NCBI GenBank assembly: GCA_030153485.1
Contig: JAGUQX010000007.1
Location: 153,961-217,960 of the forward strand
Direction: 5' to 3'
Source: Oscillospiraceae bacterium
GTDB lineage: Bacteria; Bacillota; Clostridia; Oscillospirales; Ruminococcaceae
DNA: 64,000 bases
Shown here: positions 7,354 to 16,058 of the stretch, in pieces
Numbering within the stretch: position 1 is the stretch's first letter
Layout: every line of letters begins with the position of its first letter
The notes under the pieces: model-generated
Database searches by the model: none
Told to the model about the DNA's origin: nothing
What the model saw: the letters and a program-made list of their open reading frames with translations, nothing else
Made by a program: the position numbers and the translations under genes

Positions 7354-9309
7354 TTAATCGACAATAATTTCAGAATTAGAATTATCGATATCTAATAATG
7401 ATTTTATAGAAAGACCTATTCTTTTTTTATCAAAATCAACATCAATAATCTTAACTTTAACCTGTTGTCCAACTTTAAGAACATCTTCTATTTTTTCTAT
7501 TTTTTTATTATCTATTTCAGAAATATGAATAAGTCCATCAATTCCAGGAATAATTTCAGCAAATGCACCAAATGTGGTTATAGAAACTATCGTAACATTT
7601 ACTGGATTATCCATAGAACAAGTTTCTTTAAACATTATCCAAGGATTATCTTCATCTTTTTTATAACCTAAAGATATTTTTTTAGTTTCTCTATTTAATG
7701 ATTTGATATAAACTTTTATAATATCATCCATTTTGACAATTTCTGAAGGGTGTTTAATTTTTTTCCAAGAAAGATCTGTAATATGAACCATTCCATCAAC
7801 TCCACCAATGTCTACAAAACAGCCATATGATGTAATTGATTTAACAAATCCAGTATATTGATTTCCCTCTTCTATAGTTTCCCATATTTTTTCTTGATTT
7901 TTCAATCTTTCTTCTTGAAGAAGTATTCTTACAGATCCTACAGCGCGATTTTTTTGCTTTTTAACTTCTATAATTTTAACTTTAACTTCTTTTTTTAAAA
8001 GAGTATTTAAGTCTTCAATTCTTCTATCAGAAACTTGAGAAGCAGGAATAAATATCTTTATATCTTTAACTAGAGCTAAAACTCCACCTCTAACAATATT
8101 TACAATAATAGCATCTAAAACTTCTTCATTTTCATACGCAGTACAAATAGCTTCAAAGTTCTTTTCTAGATTACATCTTTTTTTAGAAAGTGTAACTATT
8201 CCTTCTTGGTCATTTACCTTTATAACAATAACTTCAACTTCGCTTCCTGTTTGCAGAATATCTTCTGGTTTTAGATTTGGATCATCACTAAGCTCATGCA
8301 TAGGAATAAAACCAGACTGTTTTCCACCTACATCAACTTGAACTTCATTTGGAAAAATAGATATAACAATCCCTTTAACCTTTTTACCAATATATAATTT
8401 TTCATCCATCGATTGTTCTAGAAGATCTGCAAAACTCATCTCATCTTCATGGATATTTAATTTATCACTCATGGTCTTCAAAACCTCCTCAATTATATAA
8501 GACGGTGTTGACGCTCCTGCTGTAACACCAATATTATCATAGCCATCTAACAAAGAGAGATCTAAATCTTCTCTTGTTTCTATATGAATTGTTTTAGAAT
8601 ATCTAGAACAAACTTCTTCTAATTTTGCTGTATTAGAACTATGATTACCCCCGATAACTATAACTATATCAGAGTTTTGAGCTATTTCTACAGCCTCAGA
8701 TTGTCTTTCATCAGTCGCACTACATATTGTATCAAAAATTTCTATATTTGTATATACTTTTTTTGCTGTTTTGACACTTTGTTTCCATAATTTTATATTA
8801 AATGTCGTTTGTGAAATCATGATGCAACCATTTGTATTAAAACTATGCATATTTTCATTTATTATCTTTAACAAATCTTCTATAGTTTCAAATATATAAG
8901 ATTCTGTTTGACAATGCCCAACAATTCCTTTAATTTCAGGATGATCCCTATTTCCAGCTATAATAATTAATTTGCCCTTATTAGATTCTTTATAAACTAT
9001 ATTATGAATCTTTTTTACATATGGACAAGTTGCATCATTATATTCTATTTTTTTATCTTTTAAATATTCATAAACATCTAAAGAAACTCCATGTGATCTA
9101 ATTACAATAATATCTTCCTTTTTAAAGTTTTTTATATCATCAATTATTTCTACCCCTTTTTTTTCAAGATTAGAAACAACCTGTTGATTATGTATTATTG
9201 GACCTAATGTTTTTACATTTGGATTTATATTGGATAATTCTTCAACCATTTTAACAGCTCGATCAACTCCAAAACAAAATCCTGCTGTTTTTGCTAATCT
9301 AATTTTCAA
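7354..9309 (-). CDS. ispH: Fusion of HMBPP reductase (IspH) and ribosomal protein S1-like domains
   Basis: A 651-residue fusion known from Clostridia. Residues about 1-280 are IspH, the last MEP-pathway enzyme, which reduces HMBPP to IPP and DMAPP with a 4Fe-4S cluster. They show the cluster cysteines in FCFGVDRA, DATCPYV and DTICSATDERQ, and the substrate motifs SQTTFN and GGNHSSNT. After a linker, four S1/OB RNA-binding repeats run from about 300 to the end, for example GKKVKGIVISIFPNEVQVDVGGKQSG and GNQYTGFVKSITSYGCFVDIGG. It overlaps no neighbour but lies 2 bases from plsC. Whether the S1 half acts on the ribosome is not shown by sequence. Confidence 0.95.
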   Translation of the reverse strand: MKIRLAKTAGFCFGVDRAVKMVEELSNINPNVKTLGPIIHNQQVVSNLEKKGVEIIDDIKNFKKEDIIVIRSHGVSLDVYEYLKDKKIEYNDATCPYVKKIHNIVYKESNKGKLIIIAGNRDHPEIKGIVGHCQTESYIFETIEDLLKIINENMHSFNTNGCIMISQTTFNIKLWKQSVKTAKKVYTNIEIFDTICSATDERQSEAVEIAQNSDIVIVIGGNHSSNTAKLEEVCSRYSKTIHIETREDLDLSLLDGYDNIGVTAGASTPSYIIEEVLKTMSDKLNIHEDEMSFADLLEQSMDEKLYIGKKVKGIVISIFPNEVQVDVGGKQSGFIPMHELSDDPNLKPEDILQTGSEVEVIVIKVNDQEGIVTLSKKRCNLEKNFEAICTAYENEEVLDAIIVNIVRGGVLALVKDIKIFIPASQVSDRRIEDLNTLLKKEVKVKIIEVKKQKNRAVGSVRILLQEERLKNQEKIWETIEEGNQYTGFVKSITSYGCFVDIGGVDGMVHITDLSWKKIKHPSEIVKMDDIIKVYIKSLNRETKKISLGYKKDEDNPWIMFKETCSMDNPVNVTIVSITTFGAFAEIIPGIDGLIHISEIDNKKIEKIEDVLKVGQQVKVKIIDVDFDKKRIGLSIKSLLDIDNSNSEIIVD

Positions 9310-9311
9310 AT

Positions 9312-9914
9312 CTATCTCTCCAACATATTTTTTATTTTTTCTTCAATTAATATATTTATTTTTTTTATATCTTTAGGAGAAAATTTATCTTTTGATTCTA
9401 TATTTAATGACTTGAATTCAATAAGTTTATCAAAAGTAATAGTTAATTTATCTCCAAATTTTGCATCTTTATGATATTTTAAACAAGCTGGTAAAATATC
9501 AGCACCAGCAAGTATAGTAATATACGAAGCTCCTGATTTAATCTTTTTTAATTTTCCATCTTTTGATCTTGTTCCTTCTGGAAATAGAGCTAAAATTTTA
9601 TTTTTATCTTCTAATATACTTAAAGATTTATCTATAGCAGATGTATCACCTTTCCCTCTATTCACAGGAAAAGCACCTAGTTGTGTAAAAATAAAACTTT
9701 TAATAGGATTAGAAAATAATTCTTTCTTTGCCATAAAAAATAATTGTTTTTTTATAACTTTTCCTAATAAAGGAGGATCACTATACGTTCTATGATTTGA
9801 TACAAGAATATAATTTCCTTCTTTTGGTATATTTTCTAAACCCTTATACTCAACTTTAAATTTAATATTTGCATATAAGCATGTAATTGCCTTGATTACA
9901 CGATATATAATCAT
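9312..9914 (-). CDS. plsC: 1-acyl-sn-glycerol-3-phosphate acyltransferase
   Basis: Acylates lysophosphatidic acid to phosphatidic acid at the membrane. The 200 residues carry the HX4D motif in VSNHRTYSDPPLL, the substrate motif LFPEGTRSKDG and a third motif GADILPACL. Length fits the short Gram-positive PlsC. It lies between cmk (1-base gap) and ispH-rpsA (2-base gap), the common clostridial cmk-plsC-ispH cluster. Confidence 0.93.
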   Translation of the reverse strand: MIIYRVIKAITCLYANIKFKVEYKGLENIPKEGNYILVSNHRTYSDPPLLGKVIKKQLFFMAKKELFSNPIKSFIFTQLGAFPVNRGKGDTSAIDKSLSILEDKNKILALFPEGTRSKDGKLKKIKSGASYITILAGADILPACLKYHKDAKFGDKLTITFDKLIEFKSLNIESKDKFSPKDIKKINILIEEKIKNMLER

Positions 9915-9915
9915 A

Positions 9916-10578
9916 TTAAAACCTACCTTTAATTATTAATCCAACTTCATCTAATGTTTTTTCTAAAGAATATCCTGTTGTATCTATAATAATTGCATCT
10001 TGTGCAATTTTAAGAGGTGATATTTTTCTTGTAGAATCATGATTATCTCTCTTTTCCATATCACGTTTAACATCTTCTAAATTTATATCCATTCCATTTT
10101 TCTTTAATTCTTTATACCGTCTATTTACTCTATCATCTAAATTCGCTGTTAAAAATATTTTAAGATCTGCATTAGGTAGAATAATGGTGCCAATATCTCT
10201 ACCATCCATAATAATATTATTTTTTTTACTTATATCAATCTGTTTTTTAAATAAATATTTTCTTACAGAATCAATAGCAGAAAATTTTGATGCAGCCATA
10301 GAAATTTCAGGTCTTCTTATATTATCACTTACATCTATATCGTCTATATAGATTTTTTGGTTATCATCTATAAACTTTATCTCTATTTTTGTATCTTTTA
10401 AAATATTTTTTAATAAAATATCATCATTCAAATCAATATTCATATTTAATAATTTATAACTTATTGACCTATATAAAGCCCCTGTATCCAAATATATAAA
10501 ACCAAGCTTTTTTGATAATATTTTAGCAATAGTGCTTTTACCAGCACCAGAAGGACCATCAATAGCAATAGATTTCAT
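9916..10578 (-). CDS. cmk: Cytidylate kinase
   Basis: Phosphorylates CMP and dCMP. The sequence has the P-loop AIDGPSGAGKST, FIYLDTGALYRS, MDGRDIGTIILP and the lid region KRDNHDSTR. I chose the ATG at 10578, giving MKSIAIDGPSG and 220 residues, because AAGAAGGTG lies 6 bases upstream; a GTG at 10587 would overlap that ribosome binding site. It is the first gene of the cmk-plsC-ispH/rpsA group. Confidence 0.95.
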   Translation of the reverse strand: MKSIAIDGPSGAGKSTIAKILSKKLGFIYLDTGALYRSISYKLLNMNIDLNDDILLKNILKDTKIEIKFIDDNQKIYIDDIDVSDNIRRPEISMAASKFSAIDSVRKYLFKKQIDISKKNNIIMDGRDIGTIILPNADLKIFLTANLDDRVNRRYKELKKNGMDINLEDVKRDMEKRDNHDSTRKISPLKIAQDAIIIDTTGYSLEKTLDEVGLIIKGRF

Positions 10579-10603
10579 AAACAACACCTTCTTTTATTTA
10601 TTC

Positions 10604-11833
10604 TTACATAATATTATTTCCAGCAGAATATCCTGTAGAAAATGCTATTTGTAAATTATATCCACCTGTATAAGCTGTAATATCTAAAATTTCACCACAA
10701 AAATAAAGACCTTTCTCTAACTTAGATTCCATAGTTTTAGGATTTATCTGAGATATATCAACACCACCAGATGTAATAATAGCTTCATCTATAGGTCTAA
10801 GACATTTTATGGATAAACTTAAATGTTTAATATTAAGTATTAATCTATCTCTATCTTCTTTACTTATAATATTAGATTTTTTATCATATGGTATATTCGA
10901 TAATTCTAATATTATAGGCAATAATTTTTTTGGTAATAATTTTTCTAAAGAGTTTATAATATCTTTATTTATTCCCAATTTCAAATCTTTTATAATACGT
11001 TTATCTAATTGTTCGTCAGTTATACCAGGTTTAATATCCAAAATTAGATAAAATTCATCCCCTTTATTAATATGTAAACTAGATGATAAAACTAAAGGTC
11101 CAGATACACCAAAATGTGTAAAAACCATCTCTCCTAAATTTTCATATATAATTTTTTTAGAATTTTTTCTATATAATTTTAAAACTATATTTTTTAAAGA
11201 TAATCCTTGTAGGTCTTTGCAGATAGTCTCAATTATTTCTAATCCAACTAAAGATGGAGAAACTGGAATTATAGTATGTCCAAATTTTTCTGCAAGATTA
11301 TACCCTTTGCCTGTACTTCCTGTTTTTGGGTATGACATTCCACCAGTAGATAGTATTACATTTTTGGCTAAAACTACTTCATTTTTATAAGAACCAATAT
11401 TAAAAATGTTATCAATTTTTTTTATAGATTTAACATTAAATTCATAACTTTTAATACCGATTGAAACACTATAATTTATTAAAGTATTTACAACATCAAT
11501 AGATTTATCAGAAATTGGAAAAACCCTATTACCTCTTTCCGTTTTTAAGTCAAGTCCAAGATTATTCATAAAAGACATGACGTCTGATGGAGAAAAAGTA
11601 GAAAGTGAACTATACATAAATTTAGAATTATAAGGAATGTTGTTCATAATATTTTCTTTATCAGAATTATTAGTTACATTACATCTACCCTTACCTGTGA
11701 TTAAAAGCTTTCTACACATTTTTTTATTTTTTTCTAAAATAACAACAGTGTTCCCTTTTAAACAAGCTTGTATACCAGCCATAATACCAGCAGGACCACC
11801 GCCAACAATAACAACATCTATAACACTATTCAT
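10604..11833 (-). CDS. BaiN/YhiN-family FAD-dependent oxidoreductase (HI0933-like)
   Basis: Flavoprotein of the HI0933/YhiN family, a Rossmann FAD-binding fold whose substrate is not settled for most members. It has the dinucleotide motif VVIVGGGPAGIMAG, EKNKKMCRKLLITGKGRCNVTN, GGMSYPKTGSTGKGY and the C-terminal GLYFCGEILDITAYTGGYN typical of the family. The start ATG at 11833 is supported by GAGGATAA 5-7 bases upstream and gives 409 residues. It overlaps the RpiR regulator by 8 bases, so the two are cotranscribed. Confidence 0.9.
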   Translation of the reverse strand: MNSVIDVVIVGGGPAGIMAGIQACLKGNTVVILEKNKKMCRKLLITGKGRCNVTNNSDKENIMNNIPYNSKFMYSSLSTFSPSDVMSFMNNLGLDLKTERGNRVFPISDKSIDVVNTLINYSVSIGIKSYEFNVKSIKKIDNIFNIGSYKNEVVLAKNVILSTGGMSYPKTGSTGKGYNLAEKFGHTIIPVSPSLVGLEIIETICKDLQGLSLKNIVLKLYRKNSKKIIYENLGEMVFTHFGVSGPLVLSSSLHINKGDEFYLILDIKPGITDEQLDKRIIKDLKLGINKDIINSLEKLLPKKLLPIILELSNIPYDKKSNIISKEDRDRLILNIKHLSLSIKCLRPIDEAIITSGGVDISQINPKTMESKLEKGLYFCGEILDITAYTGGYNLQIAFSTGYSAGNNIM

Positions 11834-12704
11834 CAAAATTATCCTCAAAACTTTTATAAAAATAATATTTATTTAAAACATTTTCTAAATCATCAAAATT
11901 TTCTTTAAGATTTTTATCTTTTTTAATACTGATATGTATTATAAGTGCATTTATAATACTAAGGGGAGCAACAAGGCTATCTACAAAAGACGTCATCTCG
12001 CTCTTGGCAAATAGAGTGATATCAGCTATAGAATATAATGGAGAATTTTGATTATCTGTAATAGCTATCGTTTTGGCTCCATTATCTCTTGCGTACAAAA
12101 ATGCACGTACGGTTTGCTTAGAATATCTAGGAAATGTAAAGCCTACTAAAACATCTTCTTTTTTAATTTTTACAATATCATTAAACATTCCACTATCATT
12201 AAAACAAAAAACTTGTTGGACGTTATTAAATATTAAATTAAAATAAAAATATAAAAAATTAGATAACATAAAAGTACTACCAGTTCCTATTATATATATT
12301 TTATTAGCTTTTATAATTATATCAGAACATTCTAGAAATTTTTCTTTAGAAACTAAGGATAATGTTGTTTTTATTTTTTCAATATCCATATTAAGAATTT
12401 TATCCAAAATATTATCATCTTCTCCATATTGTTCTTTAGCAGAAGATATTCTTTGAGTAACTGTTAATTTATTCTTAGTCTCATTTTTTATATTTTTTTG
12501 AAAATCTGGATATCCATCAAAACCAATCTCCATAGCAAATCTAACAACCGTAGATTCGCTAACTCCAACTTTATACGCTATTTTTCCAGCGGTCATATAA
12601 ACAACTTTATCATAATTATTTGCTATAAAACTTGCAACTCTTTTTTGACTTTTGGAAAATTTATCCATATTCCCTCTTATAGAACTAATTATATCATCTG
12701 ACAA
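11826..12704 (-). CDS. MurR/RpiR-family transcriptional regulator
   Basis: A 292-residue regulator. The N-terminal HTH_6 domain (about 1-77) contains KSQKRVASFIANNYD and the recognition-helix region KVGVSESTVVRFAMEIGFDG. The C-terminal SIS phosphosugar-binding domain (about 110-250) contains IYIIGTGSTFMLSNF and ITDNQNSPL. Family members respond to sugar phosphates such as MurNAc-6-P. No sugar catabolic operon is adjacent, so the effector and targets cannot be inferred from context. Start ATG has AAGGAG upstream. Confidence 0.9.
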   Translation of the reverse strand: MSDDIISSIRGNMDKFSKSQKRVASFIANNYDKVVYMTAGKIAYKVGVSESTVVRFAMEIGFDGYPDFQKNIKNETKNKLTVTQRISSAKEQYGEDDNILDKILNMDIEKIKTTLSLVSKEKFLECSDIIIKANKIYIIGTGSTFMLSNFLYFYFNLIFNNVQQVFCFNDSGMFNDIVKIKKEDVLVGFTFPRYSKQTVRAFLYARDNGAKTIAITDNQNSPLYSIADITLFAKSEMTSFVDSLVAPLSIINALIIHISIKKDKNLKENFDDLENVLNKYYFYKSFEDNFDE

Positions 12705-12819
12705 TAGTTAATACTCCTTTTATAATATACTATTTAAACAATTTTATATGCTTTTTTGTATAAAATCAATACTAAATATTTTTATAATAAATTATATATG
12801 ATATTTTTATATATACCTA

Positions 12820-12848
12820 TTGATTTTTAATATATATCTATGTATAAT
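12820..12848 (+). promoter_or_regulatory. SigA-type promoter for tRNA-Leu
   Basis: TTGATT (12820-12825), 17-bp spacer, TATAAT (12843-12848), ending 19 bases before the mature tRNA-Leu 5' end. Position and spacing are ideal for a short-leader tRNA transcript. Confidence 0.75.
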
Positions 12849-12867
12849 AATTAAAGATTTAGAATAT

Positions 12868-12951
12868 GCAGATGTGGTGGAATGGCAGACACGATGGACT
12901 CAAAATCCATTGTAGAAATACGTGTGGGTTCAAGTCCCATCATCTGCACCA
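12868..12951 (+). tRNA. tRNA-Leu(CAA)
   Basis: Class II tRNA: acceptor GCAGATG pairs with CATCTGC, the anticodon loop CTCAAAA carries CAA, the long variable arm contains TGTAGAAATACG, the T arm is GTGGGTTCAAGTCCCAT, and CCA is encoded. It reads UUG leucine codons. A bidirectional terminator follows at 12971. Confidence 0.95.
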
Positions 12952-12970
12952 ATAGATATATTCTAAGAAA

Positions 12971-12998
12971 AACAACCAAAGTTTTATCTTTGGTTGTT
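12971..12998. terminator. Bidirectional terminator between tRNA-Leu and the SEC-C gene
   Basis: Perfect 11-bp stem AACAACCAAAG / CTTTGGTTGTT with a 6-base loop, flanked by T tracts on both strands. It serves the converging tRNA-Leu (plus) and SEC-C gene (minus, stop at 13001). Confidence 0.85.
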
Positions 12999-13000
12999 TT

Positions 13001-13714
13001 TTAACCGCAACATTTTTTATATTTTTTTCCACTTCCACACAAACAAGGATCATTTCTTCCAATTTTAACATCTTTAACATATGATTTTTCCATAAGATGA
13101 TGAAATTGACTTTCTTTATTTTTTTCACCAGAATGAACATCATTTGATGTATATCCTCTATTTATCCATTTTCTAGAATGATTGCATATAGCTATAAGAT
13201 ATTTATTAATAATAGCTATATGTTTTGGATTATTTGGTATGATGAATGATTTGTTAAAAATTTTTATCATTTTATCTATATTATTTTCTTTTCTAGCAAT
13301 ATTCGTAATTAATAATAAAAATTCATTTATATAATCATCTTTTTTATTAACAATACTTTTTATATATTTTTCTAAACCAACCACATATTCATTAGTTTCA
13401 ATATAACAAATATTTGAATAATTTTCTATATCTTTTTTATCTAATATATAATAGGGTTTATTGCTTATTAAATTTAGAAAATTAGAGAAATCATCTTTAT
13501 CATTATAAATAATTTTATCTACAATAAATTTATCCTCTAATATAAAATCAGACTGTTTATGAACTATATCTGAGATATCTTTAATAATATTTAAATTAGA
13601 ACTTTTTTCAATATTAAAAATTCTATAATATTGAGTTTCAAGAAAGTCAAAATCTATATAACCATATAGATTTATCATACCAGTTATATAATTAATAAGA
13701 TTAATAGTTATCAC
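13001..13714 (-). CDS. SEC-C zinc-motif protein of unknown function
   Basis: A 237-residue protein ending in [19 protein letters not shown], a complete SEC-C zinc-binding motif like the SecA tail. The first 200 residues are helical-looking and match nothing I recognise. The annotated GTG start lies inside the ribosome binding site AAAAGGGTG. An ATT codon 8 bases after AGGG (13708) or ATG at 13678 could be the true start; the start is unresolved. It is a stand-alone gene that converges on tRNA-Leu and shares its terminator. Confidence 0.75.
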   Translation of the reverse strand: MITINLINYITGMINLYGYIDFDFLETQYYRIFNIEKSSNLNIIKDISDIVHKQSDFILEDKFIVDKIIYNDKDDFSNFLNLISNKPYYILDKKDIENYSNICYIETNEYVVGLEKYIKSIVNKKDDYINEFLLLITNIARKENNIDKMIKIFNKSFIIPNNPKHIAIINKYLIAICNHSRKWINRGYTSNDVHSGEKNKESQFHHLMEKSYVKDVKIGRNDPCLCGSGKKYKKCCG

Positions 13715-13810
13715 CCTTTTATTGAATTAATAATAATAATACTATATATTATTATTATTATAATTACAATAATTTTTTTTAATAAATTTATAAAGATAGG
13801 AATATTATTA

Positions 13811-14545
13811 ATGAAGAAAACAGTTTTAATATCTGGAGGAGCAAGTGGTATAGGAAAAGAACTTACTTTAGAATTTTCAAAAAATAAATATAATATAATT
13901 GTACTCTACAATAAATCTATCCAAAATTTAGATTTAATAGAAAAAGAATGCAGATCTAATGAGTCAGAAATAATATTTATAAAATGTTGTTTATCAAATA
14001 TTCAGCAGATAGAACAAGCAGTTACCCAATCTTTAAAAAAATTTAAAAATATAGATGTTTTAATAAACAACGCAGGTATCTCTAAAATTGGCTTAATTAC
14101 AGATCATTCTTTAAATGATATAGATGAAATTATAAATGTAAATCTTAAAGGATCTATAATCTTAACACAATATATTTTAAAAAATATGATAAAAAATAAA
14201 TCTGGAAATATAATAAACATATCATCTATATGGGGAATAACAGGATCATCTTGTGAAGTTTTATATTCGACAACTAAAGCAGGCATAATAGGATTTACAA
14301 AAGCTTTAGCAAAAGAGGTTGGTCCATCAAACATACGTGTTAATTGTATAGCACCAGGATATATAAATACAGAGATGAATAAAGAAATAGAATATCAAAC
14401 TATGGAGGATTTTAAAAAAAATACTCCATTAGGAGTTATAGGTCATCCAGAAGATATATCCAATTTAGCGATATTTTTAGCATCCACAAAATCAAAATTT
14501 ATAACTGGACAAATAATAAGCCCAAATGGAGGATTTTTAATATAG
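13811..14545 (+). CDS. Short-chain dehydrogenase/reductase (FabG-like)
   Basis: A 244-residue classical SDR, NAD(P)H-dependent. It shows the cofactor motif ISGGASGIGKE, the NNAG structural motif (VLINNAGIS), the catalytic Ser (INISSIWG), the Y-x3-K pair (YSTTKAG) and the PGYINTEM loop. It resembles 3-oxoacyl-ACP reductase, but no fatty-acid synthesis genes are nearby, so the substrate is open. Transcribed alone on the plus strand, divergent from the SEC-C gene; ends 1 base before the stop of the next, convergent gene. Confidence 0.88.
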   Translation: MKKTVLISGGASGIGKELTLEFSKNKYNIIVLYNKSIQNLDLIEKECRSNESEIIFIKCCLSNIQQIEQAVTQSLKKFKNIDVLINNAGISKIGLITDHSLNDIDEIINVNLKGSIILTQYILKNMIKNKSGNIINISSIWGITGSSCEVLYSTTKAGIIGFTKALAKEVGPSNIRVNCIAPGYINTEMNKEIEYQTMEDFKKNTPLGVIGHPEDISNLAIFLASTKSKFITGQIISPNGGFLI

Positions 14546-14546
14546 A

Positions 14547-15128
14547 TTAACTATCTATTATTTTTGATGAAACAACTTTTGTGTATTTAGAAGTTCTGGA
14601 AGTTAATTTATACAGATCCTCTAATTTTGCAGATAATTTATTTTTACGCTTTTCTAAAGATAAAATTTCAATTTCTAAAGTTGACGCCCCTTTAGTCCGA
14701 AAACACCCAGAAGATGCAACTTTATTTTTTTTAAGTTTCAGTGTTCCTATTCTAGAACATATAGATATATATTCATCTCTAAGATTATTATTTTTTAAAT
14801 ATTGTTTTGCATATGAATTAGGAGAATTTGTTACTAATATTTTTCTAATTAAAGGAAGGGCATTAATATCTTCTTCTCTATTTAAAACACTATCTTCTTT
14901 AATAATATTTTTTTTATCATGAGTCATATTTTTTGTATTCAAATTATTTTTTTTGTCAGAATTATCAATAATAATAGAATTTTCAACTACATTGGTAGCG
15001 TCTTTTTTTTCTAAATTGTTAATATAACTAATTTCTTTTTCATTTGTAGCTATTATATTAGTTTTATCATCAGATAGATTCTGTGACACTGCTTTGATGT
15101 TTCCAAAAAAATTCAACATTTTTTTCAT
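14547..15128 (-). CDS. Hypothetical protein, charged and low-complexity N-terminal half
   Basis: I do not recognise this 193-residue protein (start ATG 15128 with TTAGGAG upstream; an ATG at 15140 is too close to that site). Residues about 15-100 are rich in Asn, Asp and Lys and look disordered. The C-terminal 90 residues look folded: a helical segment YAKQYLKNNNLRDEYISICS and a coiled-coil-like SLEKRKNKLSAKLEDLYKL. There is no signal peptide or membrane segment. It converges on the SDR gene with a 1-base gap. Confidence 0.6.
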   Translation of the reverse strand: MKKMLNFFGNIKAVSQNLSDDKTNIIATNEKEISYINNLEKKDATNVVENSIIIDNSDKKNNLNTKNMTHDKKNIIKEDSVLNREEDINALPLIRKILVTNSPNSYAKQYLKNNNLRDEYISICSRIGTLKLKKNKVASSGCFRTKGASTLEIEILSLEKRKNKLSAKLEDLYKLTSRTSKYTKVVSSKIIDS

Positions 15129-15297
15129 AGCTAAACTCATCTCCTAACCTTATTATATATCATAAATCTTTATAAAATATACTATGTAATAAATGTATAA
15201 TAACAAAATATAAAATAAAAATTTATATAGTAACGTAGAATCCTAATATAATGTAATAAGATGTAATTAACTTTGTAATTTTTATGTAATAAAATAT

Positions 15298-15325
15298 AAA
15301 AGCATAGTTAAAATACTATGCTTTT
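15298..15325 (-). terminator. Terminator after the 185-residue hypothetical gene
   Basis: Perfect 11-bp stem AAAAGCATAGT / ACTATGCTTTT with a 6-base loop and a following T-rich stretch on the minus strand, 8 bases beyond the stop at 15333. Confidence 0.8.
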
Positions 15326-15332
15326 ATATTTT

Positions 15333-15890
15333 TTAATTTTCTAATAAAGATTTATTGAATAATAATGATCCATCAATATTTAGACCAGAATAATTTTTAT
15401 CTGTAACTAAAAATTCTTGTAAACCAGCTAAACTATTTTTAATATAAATAGTTTGATTTTGTTTACTCATATTAATAGATATAACATCAAGATATACATT
15501 GTGAATATTGTCACTAGATATCTGCTTTATAAATATAGTGTATGGTTTTTCTATTGTACCAAAAGGAATATAATTAAATAAACCAACACCAAATTCATTA
15601 ATGTGAATGGGATCCCCGTATGTTTCTGTCCCATCTTTACTGCATCTTATAAATTTTCCGTCTATTATAGGAGAACCTATTTCTAAACCAGTTTCATTTA
15701 CATTTACAGTTAGACTACCTATGGCAGAGATTGTAAATGTTTCTGTTTTAGATTCTAAATTGGCTAAAAAAGTTTTAGGAGATAAACTTTTTGAATCATA
15801 TCCAAAAACCTCTGCTGACACATCATAATTACCAGCAGGTAATCGTTGACTTCCCGACCCATTAGAAATATTCACTTTATAATTGGACAT
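15333..15890 (-). CDS. Hypothetical beta-rich protein with carboxypeptidase-regulatory-like repeat features
   Basis: Unrecognised 185-residue protein. Segments such as LPAGNYDVSAEVFGYDSKS and IGSLTVNVNETG resemble the transthyretin-like/prealbumin-like strands used in surface or extracytoplasmic proteins, but there is no signal peptide or membrane anchor. Start ATG has GAGGAG about 10 bases upstream. It follows thiN on the same strand after a 138-base gap containing a hairpin. The fold assignment is weak inference; function unknown. Confidence 0.6.
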   Translation of the reverse strand: MSNYKVNISNGSGSQRLPAGNYDVSAEVFGYDSKSLSPKTFLANLESKTETFTISAIGSLTVNVNETGLEIGSPIIDGKFIRCSKDGTETYGDPIHINEFGVGLFNYIPFGTIEKPYTIFIKQISSDNIHNVYLDVISINMSKQNQTIYIKNSLAGLQEFLVTDKNYSGLNIDGSLLFNKSLLEN

Positions 15891-16022
15891 AAAATCATAA
15901 CTCCTCTATCAATAAAATTTAGAGTATTTTTTATTAAATATTATTTAATAAAAAAGCCAACCTATATAGGATATGCAGAAGACATAATATCTGGTACATA
16001 GCTATTTTGATTTAAATATAAT

Positions 16023-16058
16023 GGAAGTTTAATAGCTATACACAACTATTAAACTTCC
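16023..16058 (-). repeat. Inverted repeat spanning the thiN stop codon
   Basis: Perfect 13-bp arms (GGAAGTTTAATAG / CTATTAAACTTCC) with a 10-base loop. The stop codon of thiN lies in the 3' arm. No T tract follows, so it may be an inefficient terminator or an mRNA 3'-end stabiliser. Confidence 0.6.

Noticed and set aside
15962-16045. 27-codon frame (TTG start) between thiN and the hypothetical gene, ending ...SSAYPI
   Set aside because: It starts inside thiN and the hairpin, has no convincing ribosome binding site, and is too short to support.
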